DNA from: Chinchilla lanigera
Taxonomy: Eukaryota > Chordata > Mammalia > Rodentia > Chinchillidae
Assembly (NCBI RefSeq): GCF_000276665.1
Contig: NW_004955423.1
Location: 4,268,153 to 4,332,152, forward strand
Reading direction: 5' to 3'
DNA length: 64,000 nt
Positions 31,690 to 42,834 of this stretch are shown here, piece after piece. The notes under the pieces were generated by a model. That model worked only from the letters and a program-made list of their open reading frames with translations. It had not been told where the DNA came from and made no database searches. Position numbers and translations under genes: made by a program. Position 1 is the stretch's first letter; each line of letters begins with the position of its first letter.

Positions 31690-32690
31690 GAGTAGTCTTA
31701 TTATAGGCAGCTAAGGTAGGTAGAAATATTACAGGTAATCATGCAGGATTAGGCCCTCGAGGGAGCCAGTGCAGAAGATGAGAACATACCACAACTGTAA
31801 CTGGAGGTGCATATGTCAAAGGCCAGGCCTCAAGATAAACATGGAATGACTGGGGCTACCTGCTGCCCCGAGGGATAATCCATAACTTGAGATTATACTA
31901 TTAACTGGTATCAACTGGTCCAGTAAAGTCCAGATAGACATCAGTCACCCAGGTGGGTGGCCCAGAGCTTCTGGACCCATCCCTTTCTAAAACTCTTTGT
32001 TCCTTTCATGTACTCTTGCTACGTGACCTGATTCCCTACTGGATCAATATTAGCTAAGTGGCTATACTTATAATCTTATTGGTTGATCATTCTTTCATGT
32101 TGTACTACCTTGTGATTTTGTACCCACCTTGTGATTTTGCTCTGCAAGGTATTCTTAAAGTAGCAGCCTCTTTTGATAGACACTGTGAAATGATAGGAAA
32201 CCACCGAAGAGTAAAGGGCTTCTGGGATGTGGGAAAAGAGAAGGGAAAGAAGGAGAAATTTTGTATGTATGTATATACAGGATAGATAACATGGTTGTTC
32301 TTCTATCTGCTGTTTCTATGCTGAAAGAAACTGTCAATGAGTCTTTGGTTGACCAGTATTGCATGTCTATATCTGTTTTCATGAGAAGCCACTTTGAAGA
32401 TATCAATATGTAATACAACCACCATTGTTAATTCCCTACCACTTTGTTTGTAACTCTGTATTGTCTGTATTGTGCTTGTGATATGTTGTAAAATGTTGTA
32501 TGTCTGTTAATGTTTGCCTCCTTTTATCCTTAAAATTAAAAAAAAAAAAAAAAAAAAGTAGCAGCTTTTGGGTCCCCTCTTGTCTCTCAGGGGCTATGTC
32601 TCAATAAATATTTCCTACTCAACCTCTGTTGCTCCTTAGAATTCATTTTTTTACTTTGGGGACATGAACTCGGTACATCTGACATCTAGC
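31690..32690 (+). mobile_element. Retroviral-type solo LTR (class uncertain) split by L1
   Basis: Left part about 31690-32167: 'ggcagctaaggtaggtag', 'aaggccaggcctcaagata', 'ctgctgccccgaggg'. Right part 32555 to about 32690: 'ggtcccctcttgtctctcag', 'caataaatatttcc' (polyadenylation signal) and 'ttactttggggacatgaac', resembling an R/U5 region. No internal viral gene is adjacent. Boundaries are approximate. Confidence 0.55.
32168..32554 (+). mobile_element. Short LINE-1 3' UTR insertion, lineage A
   Basis: TSD 'aaagtagcagc' at 32157-32167 and 32555-32565. Colinear with the 3' UTR of 86-1123, for example 'tgtgggaaaagagaaggga', 'ctgtcaatgagtctttgg', 'ctgttaatgtttgcctcc' and the A tail. High similarity suggests a recent insertion. 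Confidence 0.95.
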
Positions 32691-32699
32691 AGGTTGGAA

Positions 32700-34395
32700 G
32701 TCATATTTCCCTTATATCAGTCTCATTTACCTACATTTCAGGAAAAAAAAAAGTAGTTCTTTGTACACACCACTATAAATATGGTAACCATGCATTTAAT
32801 GGGAAAATATTTACTATTATACTTCTAAATGTACAGTATTGCAGTATACAAAGATGATATCCACAGTTTACTATGCATTACTACAGGCCAGCTCTAATTC
32901 TTAACAAATGTTTCCTTTCATTCAGCTTAAGTCAGTCTTCTCATAACTTGTACTAATTCATCCTAGCTCTGCAATTTACATTAATAAGGTTTACACCCCC
33001 AGGAAACTGATAACTGGAACTACAGTCTTCTAAACTGGAGGCTGCACCCCCTTCTCTACAGTTCAAACAAAAGAAGAAAAAAATGTTGAATTTATAGCAC
33101 GAGAGAGGCTGTTATTGCTTCCTGTCTTTTAGCTTAAGTGATGCAAATGGGTGTCAGTGGCTGTACATAACTGAACTAGAAAAGTAGAAGATAGTCAGGC
33201 AGGCCAATGCAGGCAGGAGACAGCAAGTTGGCAGGTGCAGGGATCCATCCCGAAGGAGAAACAGAGCCTGCAGCCAGACAGCTGCGCTTACTGAAGGCCG
33301 TACCACTCACCGGGTCACCTCACATCAGAGACTTCCATACTTCCGTGTCTGCCTCCTAAGATGACCCAAGTTTCATGCTTTTCACGGTTGCAAGCCAGAA
33401 ATCATTTTTTCATTCTTTCTCTTTTAAGCAAAATGAGCCCATGAAAATTCTCAGCAAGTACAGTGCATCTCAGTTACATTGCTGCATTAGAAAACAGAAA
33501 ACAAACAGAATATCCTGGCCTGAAAGATTGTGTCATTTGCACCTTATCCAGGAGTGTTGAAATGTGGCCTCACAGATCAAAAAGTCATACTTGAGAGACT
33601 GTTGGGCACATACTATCTGCCGGACACTGTTGTTCCAGCCTTGGAGACCGGATCTAAAGTGTAAAGAACTGTTACATGATCACTACTGCAGAAAGCCCAA
33701 AAGTAGATTCTCAAGGGGCCAGGCATCCATGGCTTCTGAGAAGTCTTTAAAGTGATACTGCTTATCCATAGCAAGAAGACAGCCCTGGGTTATTAGTAGA
33801 TAACACTGAAGGTGAAGAAGTTAATAATCACTTAATTAAAAATTGCTATTCTATGTCTAACAGCACTTACACACAACAATTGTACACCCCCACCCCATGT
33901 GCTCCGCTTGCCCTGTTCCCGCTTCTATAAATGGGAAGACATCAAGCTTATTCATCTTTGACTTTGACACATCTCCGAATAAAATCAAACATGCTTCCTT
34001 TCAAATATTACTAGGATTTCTTTTAACCACAGGTTCTAATTAAATAAATATCCCTAGCTTATTTTTAAGAGTTTCTTCAGAATAATCTGGCTACCTATCA
34101 ATGTATAAATAACAGCACCCAGCAGTTAACCAGACAATACCACATCATCTATGTCACATTCAGGACTCAAACTGCTTAACCGTAATGAACTTACAAGGAA
34201 GGAGATACTAAGCGCAGCTGTTTTCCAAATTGGAAACAGACTGCACTAGCCGGTGTAACGTGCAAGTCACCCTGGAATTCAGAATCCCTTTCCTTAATGT
34301 AAGACAAAAGGGCGTGGGGGGTAAATATATAAGGATTGCTCTTCTAGACTAGGCCACAAAAAAAATTCTAGAATATTAAAAGCAGCAGATATTTA
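32700..34395. other. Unassigned sequence, no gene seen
   Basis: Repeat-poor. Open frames of about 60 codons (33375-33560, 33564-33755) lack any domain. Confidence 0.5.
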
Positions 34396-34399
34396 TAAA

Positions 34400-34565
34400 G
34401 CTCTTATTATATATAAGGCACTTTTAAAAAATTACAAACAAACCTCAAAATAATCTTAGCAGGTAGGTATTTCTGTTTTATCAATGGGGAACTGAGGCAG
34501 AGAATTTGACATCTGACCAATGTCAAAGCTGGTCTAAGAGGCAGAGGTGGATCCTCACACACACA
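34400..34565 (-). repeat. MIR SINE relic
   Basis: 'gtatttctgttttatcaatggggaactgaggcagagaatttgacatctgacca', then 'gtctaagaggcagaggtgg', preceded by 'aaagctcttattatatataaggcac'. Confidence 0.75.
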
Positions 34566-34669
34566 ACTCTTAATATCATGGAGGAAGAAAAAAAGAGAGA
34601 GAATTGTTCTAAATCTTCCAGACTATAATCCTTCTTTCTCTTCTCCCAGGGGCCCAATAGAATACTTCA

Positions 34670-34865
34670 CAACCAACCCTATCGTGAAACCTTTGCTCTA
34701 AGACCTGCATTACCCAACACAGAAGCCACTAACTAAATGTGGTTATATCAATTTAATTCTGAACCTTAAACTAATTAAAACTATATAAATTAAATTCTCA
34801 GTCACACTGCTTAGCATCAATTACTCAACACTCAAACTTCCTGTGCCAGTGGCTGAGATGCTTAA
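34670..34865. repeat. hAT-type DNA transposon relic
   Basis: 'acagaagccactaactaaatgtggttatatcaatttaattctgaaccttaaactaattaaaac' followed by 'ctcagtcacactgc' matches the common hAT MITE reading 'agccactagccacatgtggct..taattaaaatta..cagtcgcac'. Confidence 0.55.
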
Positions 34866-34939
34866 AGGTAGGATTGAAAAAAAGAAAAGATGGGTGGGTA
34901 GGTAAGAAAGATGGGAAATTGGAATTTTAACATTGTACT

Positions 34940-35440
34940 TTGAAGAAACACTGTAGCTTCAGGACACAGAAGTTACTCAACCTTTTCTCCCCTCCAGGAA
35001 ACTCACCCCACCCTCAAAGTCTAAGGGTCTTAAAGACTGCAGATTGGGCTCTGGGCCTGTACTTTTCACCTGTGAATTGCTCTTCTACCCATAGACCTCC
35101 ATTCTCAAGGAAGCAACAATACTGGTGGGCAGCAAGTCTCAACATCAAACGCATGTCAATGGTTTGCATTCTATTACAGCCCACTAGACAGGTGACCTGA
35201 GAGACAGGAGCAATACACATCCCATAAAAATACGCAGCTCCAGATCATGAGGTATGTCTCCCTTGAAGGTCTGCACTCTTTCTGAGTGTGCACTTTTATT
35301 TCTGTGTAATAAATCCAGAATTCTTTTTCTTTGACAGAAGTCAGTGAAACTATAACTAAATTCTATGGGTAGGGTGGGTCTAGGTTCCTTATCTAGGTGG
35401 CAACCTCCTGGGACAATGTTAGGTGACAAGGCTGCCCTAT
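34940..35440. other. Possible old LTR material
   Basis: 'ctgcactctttctgagtgtgcactttta' followed by 'taataaatccagaattc' (35270-35325) looks like a retroviral R/U5 and polyadenylation signal. The rest is unassigned, and a named family is not claimed. Confidence 0.3.
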
Positions 35441-35489
35441 TAGAGACAGCCTGGAAGATAGTTCTATGGGACAGGCCAGTGGCCTAACA

Positions 35490-35670
35490 AACTTTTTCTG
35501 TAAAGGGTAAAACAGTAAATATTTTAGGTCCTGCAGACCGTATGGCCTTTGTAGAAATTACTCAACTCACCTACTATAGCGTAGCACAGACATCTACAGA
35601 CAATACATAAACAAGTGTGTGTACATTAACTTCCCCACATCCCATGGGCCACGGTTTACTCACCCTATCC
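35490..35670 (+). repeat. hAT-Charlie type DNA transposon relic
   Basis: 'aacaaactttttctgtaaagggtaaaacagtaaatattttaggtcctgcagaccgtatggcc' and 'cccatgggccacggtttactc' match a common non-autonomous hAT element almost end to end, with an internal deletion. Confidence 0.75.
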
Positions 35671-35679
35671 TATGTAACA

Positions 35680-36400
35680 CTGGAGGTTTTCTCTTAATAT
35701 TGGCTCTCCCATTCCCCTGTAGCCTCTCTTTCCTAACCAGCAGAGCAGAGAATCGCTGCAGAATTTAGAATCTCCCTGAACTGGAGAGAGAGAAACATGT
35801 CCCATGTAACTCTTCTCTCATTTCATTTCTTTCCCTTCACAAGAGCAAGAACACTTCCTCCAATCTCATAGTTCTTAAGAAGCATAAAATACACTTCTGG
35901 GGTCCCATTTGTAAGGACTGATTTAATAAGTCTGAGGTGGAGCTCCAGAGAGGACCACAGTGGTTGTAATCCTGGTGGCCTGTAGAGTACAGCCTGAAAC
36001 ACTGTCTGCCTTTGACATACTAGGAGAAAGGATGGAGAGGTAGGTGGCAAATCCTATTCTGGCAGCTGCAATCCCCAAGCCATCACTCAGCCTGAACAGC
36101 CCTGGAGAAGGCCAAATGTCAACAGAGCAGATGAGGGCACAACTGGTGCTTCAGATGGATCCTGCAGGAAGAAGCTCAGGTGGAAGGAGGTGCAGGGAAG
36201 CGCAGGCAGTATCTGCCCGCCCTGCAGGCAAAGGAGAAAAGAACTTTAAGAAGGATTTCGGTGGCTGACTTGCTCCACCCCCACCATGTAGTGTCCCATC
36301 CTATCTATCATTCCTGAAGCCCAGAGGTAGCACAAAGAATCTTTAAATTCTTTCTTCCTTCACGCTAAATTTGCTTCCTTCACAAACAGGTTCATTCATT
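35680..36400. other. Unassigned sequence, no gene seen
   Basis: Short frames on both strands (35823-36050, 36044-36268) show no domain. Confidence 0.45.
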
Positions 36401-36404
36401 ATTA

Positions 36405-36545
36405 GTGGCAACCTTGGCCAACTTCCTCAACATCTTAGTGCCTCAGTTTCCTCATAAAATGAAACAGTATACAAAGTTATGACAATCAAATGCATTAATA
36501 TTTGCAAAGTACTTAAAACACAGTAAGTGCTTGTTTAATAAAAAT
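36405..36545 (+). repeat. MIR SINE relic
   Basis: 'cttcctcaacatcttagtgcctcagtttcctcataaaatg' followed by 'gcaaagtacttaaaacacagtaagtgc' is a clear MIR 3' half. Confidence 0.8.
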
Positions 36546-36674
36546 GTCATTTCAACATTTAATAAGCACCTTCTGTGTTGAAAGATGAAATAAAGAGAAC
36601 CTCCAAGGAGATGGAAGTTAAAACAGTGTATGTTACAGGCTTTCGCTGGACACCTAACACTCTGCATTGCCCAG

Positions 36675-36845
36675 TCAAATTATCCTGGTTTTTCTTATTA
36701 ACACTTATCACTGGACAACTGATTGATATCCAAGAAATGTAAGCTCATCTACTATGTTGTATTTACGCAGAGAAAGATTTTGTTGTATTCACAACATTAC
36801 CAGCATCTAGAATAGTACCTGATGTTTACAAAATGATCAGAGACT
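36675..36845 (+). repeat. LINE L2 3' end relic
   Basis: 'ttaacacttatcactggac', 'aatgtaagctcatctac' and 'accagcatctagaatagtacctg' are the L2 terminal motifs in order. Confidence 0.7.
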
Positions 36846-36877
36846 TCTTAGGAAGTGAACTAGAGAGTGAATAAAGA

Positions 36878-37102
36878 GGGGGCTGGGGATTTAGCTCAGC
36901 GGCAAAAGCGCCTGCCTGGCAAGCGCAAGGNNNNNNNNNNNNNNNNNNNNNNNNNNNNNNNNNNNNNNNNNNNNNNNNNNNNNNNNNNNNNNNNNNNNNN
37001 NNNNNNNNNNNNNNNNNNNNNNNNNNNNNNCCTGCCTGGCAAGCGCAAGGCCGTGAGTTCGGTTCCTGGTACCGGAGAAAAACAAAAAAAAAAAAAAAAA
37101 AA
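36878..37102 (+). mobile_element. ID-type SINE interrupted by an assembly gap
   Basis: One ID insertion with TSD 'agagtgaataaaga' at 36864-36877 and 37103-37116. The left part is 36878-36930 and the right part 37031-37102. Both parts carry the same 20 bp 'cctgcctggcaagcgcaagg' next to the gap (36911-36930 and 37031-37050). If these overlap, the SINE is about 105 bp, normal for this family. Confidence 0.9.
36931..37030. other. Assembly gap of exactly 100 N
   Basis: A placeholder-size run of N. Open frames drawn across it are artefacts. Confidence 1.
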
Positions 37103-37315
37103 AGAGTGAATAAAGAAGATTTTGATGGATCCCTATTGTGGTATTTTGCAAAGGCCAAGAAGTTAAATGCTTTGTAGGCGCTCACTTTTTAATCACATGC
37201 ATATTTAAAAACTTCTGATCTGATAAACTCCTACCATGTTAAAAAAAAAAAAAAAATCACAGCAGTCTGCCTTTAAAAAGGGCATTTGTATTTTGAATCA
37301 AATCCAAAGGATTCT

Positions 37316-37474
37316 CCAAGAGATGGAGGGAGGGGGAAAGGAGGAGAGAGAGGGCAGGAGAAGGAAAGGGGATGGAAAAAGAATTACCATGTGTTATGTA
37401 CACGTACTAACTCCCCATGGTGAATGTAATCATTACATACTGCAAATATGTACTAATAAAATTTTATTTAAAAG
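37316..37474 (+). mobile_element. Short LINE-1 3' end, lineage B
   Basis: TSD 'tccaaa(g/a)gattct' at 37303-37315 and 37475-37487. Purine tract 'gatggagggagggggaaagg', then 'ccatgtgttatgtacacg', 'aatgtaatcattacatactgc' and 'tactaataaaatttt'. Confidence 0.85.
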
Positions 37475-37539
37475 TCCAAAAGATTCTGACTGGCTACTTG
37501 ACCTGTATAAAATAATGCTGGCTTACAAGTTCATTTATG

Positions 37540-37680
37540 TACTTTATCTTCACAATGCTCTTGAGGGACAGGGAGAGGATACACATTTCCCCCATTAGTA
37601 ATGAGAAAATAGGCAAAAGAGGTGATCACACACACAACCAGATCAGCCACAAAGCTGGAAATCAGGCACCTTTCCCCTCT
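37540..37680 (-). repeat. MIR SINE relic
   Basis: 'ccccattagtaatgagaaaat' followed by 'gatcagccacaaagctggaaatcagg' is diverged reverse MIR. Confidence 0.55.
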
Positions 37681-37689
37681 GGCTGGCTC

Positions 37690-39865
37690 TGCTAAATGGA
37701 TGGAGTTGAATGATTCCCAGTGTGTGTATGAGACATTCCCATTGTAAGAACTACTGAAATGACACTTCTGACAAAGCCTCAGTAGCACCAAGAATTAACT
37801 GGAATTATAAACAAGCATTGCTACTAACCACTTCAGAGAGCACCTTCTACCAACTACTTAACATCTTTGGATTACTGCTGAGAGTTATTATCCTTACTGT
37901 TTTCTGGCAACAGCAATTACATTCTTTAAATGGCATCTTTTGGCTACAAGTCAAATTAAACAACTATCAATTCAGATTACTGCATACTTTATCACATTAG
38001 GTGATACCTGGATTCTTTTGTCAACATATACAGAGTAGAGAGGAAGGGAATCTGTAGACAAATGATGACATGTTGTCCTTACTAAATAGCAGTTTTGTTT
38101 CTAAGGGAAGAAAGTCATTGAATTAATTAGCAGTTAATCTCATTACTCCTAATATAATAAGACTCATCCAAGTATTGAACCTTTCTCAATATACACACAC
38201 AAATAATTTATTACTTCTAATGAAACAATGAAGGAAAACAGATTCTTTCCTTAGGAGTCAAACAGTTCAACTCTATCCTGTTACAGAAGAAAATCCAAGG
38301 TGAGAAGAAGTTAAGTGACTCCAAAGCCATATAAGCTAGTTTCTGGAACCACCTAAAACTCATCTTCTGTCTCACAGTCCCAGTATTTATATTTATAAAC
38401 TTGAGAATCCATACAAACTGGTACATTCTCATTCTAATTTTTTCCTTTAATGATCTTTTTGGCTTTGTGTAAAAGAAATTTAGTCATTAAACGAAGTACT
38501 CACAGACCTTTGGATCGTAAGTGCACCATAAATATCTGAGTGAACCAAAACACATCTGGCTATGACTTATGCCCATAAGAAGCAGAATGTTTAGCACTTA
38601 AGACCATCCCATTTGTGATTTTTGGTTTCCATAGTGACAAATAACATTTACTACTACATGCAGTCTGGCTTACATCTATGAACAAGCATTTCCTGATGAA
38701 TGGTAACTCCCACAAGATATAATTTCCTAAGTATCTTAGACAGCTGATGAAAAAAAAAAAACACACACACACACACACACTCCCCACGAAAAGATGAATG
38801 ACTGATTAGGTCATTTAGCATTGAAAGGCCCTCTATGTTTGCTATGATACAGCTGATACTCAGTCTTTAAAAATTCACTTTAGAAATATAAGGAAAGATG
38901 CTTGAGCTTTATTAACAAACATCACACAGGATTATAAAATTTAGGATTGTGGGAACCATGCCATAAATTGGATTCAATGGCTTAAATTACAAGAATTTCC
39001 AATCCTACATGACATATGTGTACTTCACATTTTAGTTCTTTAACTGTTAAATTAAACTTACATTGCTAAGCGCCTCTTCTGTTTCTGTAGCATATCTGGA
39101 ACATGAATACTGTCAGTTTACTGTAGTCACAACCATAGAGCCATGTACAAAGACAGAGCCACTGAGAAGCAGCCAAGAGCTTCCAGCTAGTCCTTCCTGC
39201 TGGCTTTTGTGTTTGGCAGTTTGGTGCTCCTATAAGAAGTAAGCTCACCAAAATGTTCAAGGTATTTGGTCATTAAAAACACAGGAAATAAGAAGGGCAT
39301 ATCTGCCAATTACATACATATTCAGAAACATTTTCTCTCCTAGCACCCTCTTCCCAGAGAGATATAAAAGAACCTGATTCTGCTCTCCTTCCTATCTTGT
39401 AACTCTGGACAGCTCTGAGGGGCCGCTGATTTAGACGGGGAGAGGGTCAAACTCTTTTCAAAGAGGACAGGTTGAATTAGTGCCTCGATGTTCCTGGGAT
39501 CTCTGTGATCTCTCCCCTGTATAACTGCAAAAACCTATACACACTGTTTCTAAGAACATTTCAACAACACTGCCTTGGTGAGAACAAGACAGCTGTTCAC
39601 AGTCTGGACAGAATAACCAAACCTTTTTAAAAGGTCTGGAGTCTAAAATCACTCTCTATTAAAAACCAATCTTCATTCATTCGGGTCATAGCAGTCTCAC
39701 TGAATATCCCCAATATTTTATTCCAATCTAACTCTACATTAACCTGTTCTAAAACCTGTGAAAATTAAGTAAAATATTAAAAGTTAAATCTCTCAAAATA
39801 TGAAATCATGCAAGGCATAACCACACACTGCTGAACACTGTTTACCTGGCAAGGTACAAAAAGCA
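37690..39865. other. Repeat-poor unassigned sequence
   Basis: No coding evidence. It holds a compound A10(AC)10 microsatellite at 38750-38780. No splice-flanked open exon could be supported. Confidence 0.5.
38750..38780. repeat. (A)n(AC)n microsatellite
   Basis: A run of A then about ten AC units. No SINE body is recognised beside it. Confidence 0.95.
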
Positions 39866-39869
39866 CATC

Positions 39870-39949
39870 AGGGGCTTTGCTCAGTGGCACAGAGCCTGCC
39901 AGGCATGCACCAGGCCCTGAGTTCGATTCCTGGTACAAAAAAAAAACCA
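39870..39949 (+). mobile_element. ID-type SINE with internal deletion
   Basis: 'ggggctttgctcagtggcac' lacks about 10 bp ('ggggattta') before the A box. The rest is intact: 'agcctgccaggcatgcac', 'gagttcgattcctggtac', A tail. Confidence 0.9.
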
Positions 39950-40125
39950 CAATGGGGCAGGCCCTCTGGTTGTACAATTCACAGAAGAAGGGAGGAACAC
40001 GGTTAGGGAGAGAAAACAAAAACACAATTTCTTGCAGAATTTGGAATTTATAAATTTCACTTCAGGGAAATGGGGTTGCATTAAGTAAGCAGATAGAACT
40101 CAGGAAAGTTAAATAGGATACTTTT

Positions 40126-40295
40126 CTGGGTGTGGTGGTACATGCCTGTAATCCCAGCACTTGGGGAGCTCAGGCAGAAGGCTCACCTGGAGTTCAAGGC
40201 CAGCCTGGGTTACATAGTGAGTTCAAGGCTAGCCTGAAACTACACAATGACACAATGACACCCTGTTCAAAAAAAAAAACAAAAAACAAAAAAAC
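40126..40295 (+). mobile_element. B1 SINE, duplicated type
   Basis: 'ctgggtgtggtggtacatgcc', 'gttcaaggccagcctgggtt', 'gttcaaggctagcctgaaac' (the two copies), 'acaccctgttc', A tail. There is a small local repeat 'acaatgac' near the end. Confidence 0.95.
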
Positions 40296-40661
40296 CTTTG
40301 TCAGCAATTATACACATTTCTAACAATTTCCTTAATCCGTAAAAAAATTCTCTTGGGAACATGGAATGGGGAAACCAAAGCTGGTGAAAGCAGAACTGAT
40401 CACTAATTTATTTGGTACTGTGTTGGTTCCTGTCTTATCACCTCTGTAAAAACAAAGCAAAGTCCTAGTCACTACCATCGCAAGACTTGAATGGAGAATA
40501 AAGAAAGTATAGGGTTAACAACTCTTCTCATCCTTCAGAGCTGGCTTTATACGTTCCCCCCAGGGCTAGTTTTAGATCTTTAAAAAAAAAAATCTTATTG
40601 ACATGCACCACTAACACCTATTTTTAAAATTTAATTTAACTTAATTGTATTTTATTTTACT

Positions 40662-40865
40662 TTTTTGGCATGGGGGATTGAACCCAGGACTTTAGCCCTG
40701 AGCTACATCCCCAGCCTTCCTTCCTTCTTTCCATTCTTTTCTTTTCTTTTTTTTTTTATTGTGAGATAATGTCTCACTAAATTTCTCAGGCTGGGCTTGA
40801 ACTTGAAAATCCTTCTGCCTGAGCCTCCCTGAGTTCTGGAAGGTGTGTGTCACCACACACAGTTT
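40662..40865 (-). mobile_element. B1-ID composite SINE, minus strand, with pyrimidine linker
   Basis: ID part 40662-40715: 'ggcatgggggattgaaccc', 'gagctacatccccagcc'. Linker 40716-40760: 'ttccttccttctttcc..ttttctttt'. B1 part 40761-40865: 'tgtctcactaaatttctcag' to 'caccacacacag'. The A-rich linker of the dimer has become CT-rich. Confidence 0.8.
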
Positions 40866-40869
40866 AACT

Positions 40870-42125
40870 CTTGAGATGATAGGTAAGCTACATAAATAGT
40901 GGAAAGAAACAAGCGTGTTAATGCAGAAACAAGAACTCTAATGCTATTGGATACCTAAGTAAATTAACATAAATTTGAAAATAAATAATAAACTTTTCAT
41001 TCTGTCCAAATATATTCTAATTCTAAGAGTAAATTATTTTAGGGGTACTATGAGGGTGTCTTCTGACTACTAGAATCCCGAAAGATGGATGGTCACTAAG
41101 AAGGAAAGTATTTCTGTGTGTTTTCAATTAATCATTAATGAATCTCCAAATACCAACTCACCTCAGGTAATCATCTACTCACTTTCTTTAACAAAGCACA
41201 AAAGACAAACTCTGTTATATTACCCATGAGACTGTGACATTTAACCCTAGACAGTAATAAGATAATTTGACTACGTAAACATAAGACAGCTGCAAGAAAA
41301 GACCAAAGATAGTCATCACCCTAAGGGCTTGAAGTCTGTACCTCCTAGCAATGACAAATGAACTTTTCTTCACCAGCATTTTACTGTAAACAACTTACAT
41401 AACTTTGAAGTCTTGAGTCATGAATCAAACAACCCAGGAAAGTAACTTCATCTTCATTATCTATCACTTCAGTGCTATACTATTAATTAAGTACCTCATC
41501 CCAGAAACAGATTCTGAAGTAGAAGTAAAGATAAATTTTACATCTACATTGAGGGTATGCAGTGTCCAAGAATAAAATGTCCAGAGGACTTAAAAATTAC
41601 CAAACTGAACAAATATCCATAAACTGAATTGGGAGGGGCACACTGGTTCCTAGAGGGTCTGCCTTCTATACACTGAAGTTCCGTCCCAAGGAATCTGACA
41701 GCCAAGAGTAGGGCTGGGACAGCATCTGCACAATCAGGTTCACTCCCTTTGGGAAGCGGCAGGGGTGAAAATGACTCACCTCAAGGACAAAACAACTTCT
41801 GAATGTCCCTTCTAAATGCACCCATTGAGGAGAAAACACTGACAAAAAACTGTGCTGAAAGTATTTATCCTTTAACTAAGCCCTTTTCTTCCCTCAGAAA
41901 ACTGCCTGAGGCCAACAGACGCATTAGAAGTCATAAGTTTTCTAGCAAAACTAAAACAGAAGCAAACACAATTTGCTTATTTTATCTTCTAATTAAGTCG
42001 GCAAAATACTCAAGGTTGAGATAACCAAAATGGTTCTCAGACTATGAGACACAGTCCTGAATCTGAGTCTCTGACATTTACGCACCTCACACCATCTCTT
42101 CTCCACCCTGCAACTCCATGTCTAG
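40870..42125. other. Repeat-poor unassigned sequence
   Basis: No gene. One 73-codon frame (41803-42024) shows no domain. Confidence 0.45.
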
Positions 42126-42129
42126 GTGG

Positions 42130-42500
42130 TACCGTACCTCTCTGCCTCCCAATCCACAATTCTTGAAGCTATCTTCAAGTTCTCTATCTGGCAAACTGGT
42201 TACCAAGTTCTAATGGTTTCATCCTGGAAATCATTCGCACCAATCCTCTCCTGCCCACTGCTTGAACCTAGGCTTCAACTCAAACTGAAGCCCCCTGGTA
42301 TCCATCCTCACCCACTCCTGCCCATCCTCCACTTTGCCACAAGCATTTTTTAGAGAAAAGGAAAATCTAATCACAACACTCCCGAGGCTAAAATCCTCTG
42401 CTGGCTCTAGCAGTAAGTTCAGCTTTCCAGGATGCGCAGCAGACTGCAACCACCAAGGTGCAAGTGTGACCTCACACTTGTGAGGCTCCTGCCACACTCA
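42130..42500 (+). repeat. LINE L2 relic (internal part)
   Basis: 'ctatctggcaaactggttac', 'cttgaacctaggcttcaactc', 'aaaggaaaatctaatcacaacactc' and 'aaaatcctctgctggctc' resemble the L2 segment before the 3' UTR. Confidence 0.45.
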
Positions 42501-42639
42501 GCTGCACCTGTAATGAGCAGGCAAAAGAACTCAGCATCATTACGTGACTTAGTTTCCCCTCTCCATCTTTCCACTGTCCACTGCAGAGGCTTGGAGAGGT
42601 AAGGAAGATTGTTTTTGTACTGAGTGGTGGTTGAATGCA

Positions 42640-42830
42640 TTCCTCTGGAAGCCTGAAGTCATGTGCTGCCTCTACATAATATGTGATAAGGGGCAAGCTA
42701 CTAACTCACACTGAGCCTCCGTTTCCTTCTTAGCTATACAGTAGTAAGAGTAGAACCAACCTGAGCTAATGCCAATTAAATGACAAAATGTATACTGCTT
42801 AGCCTGATATCTATTCAGCAATAAGCTCTT
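42640..42830 (+). repeat. MIR SINE relic
   Basis: 'gtgataaggggcaagctactaactcacactgagcctccgtttcc' is the MIR core and 3' part. Confidence 0.7.
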
Positions 42831-42834
42831 AGTT

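Noticed and set aside
36826..37185. Frames of 80-119 codons across 36.8-37.2 kb
   Set aside because: They are drawn through the N gap and through an ID SINE.
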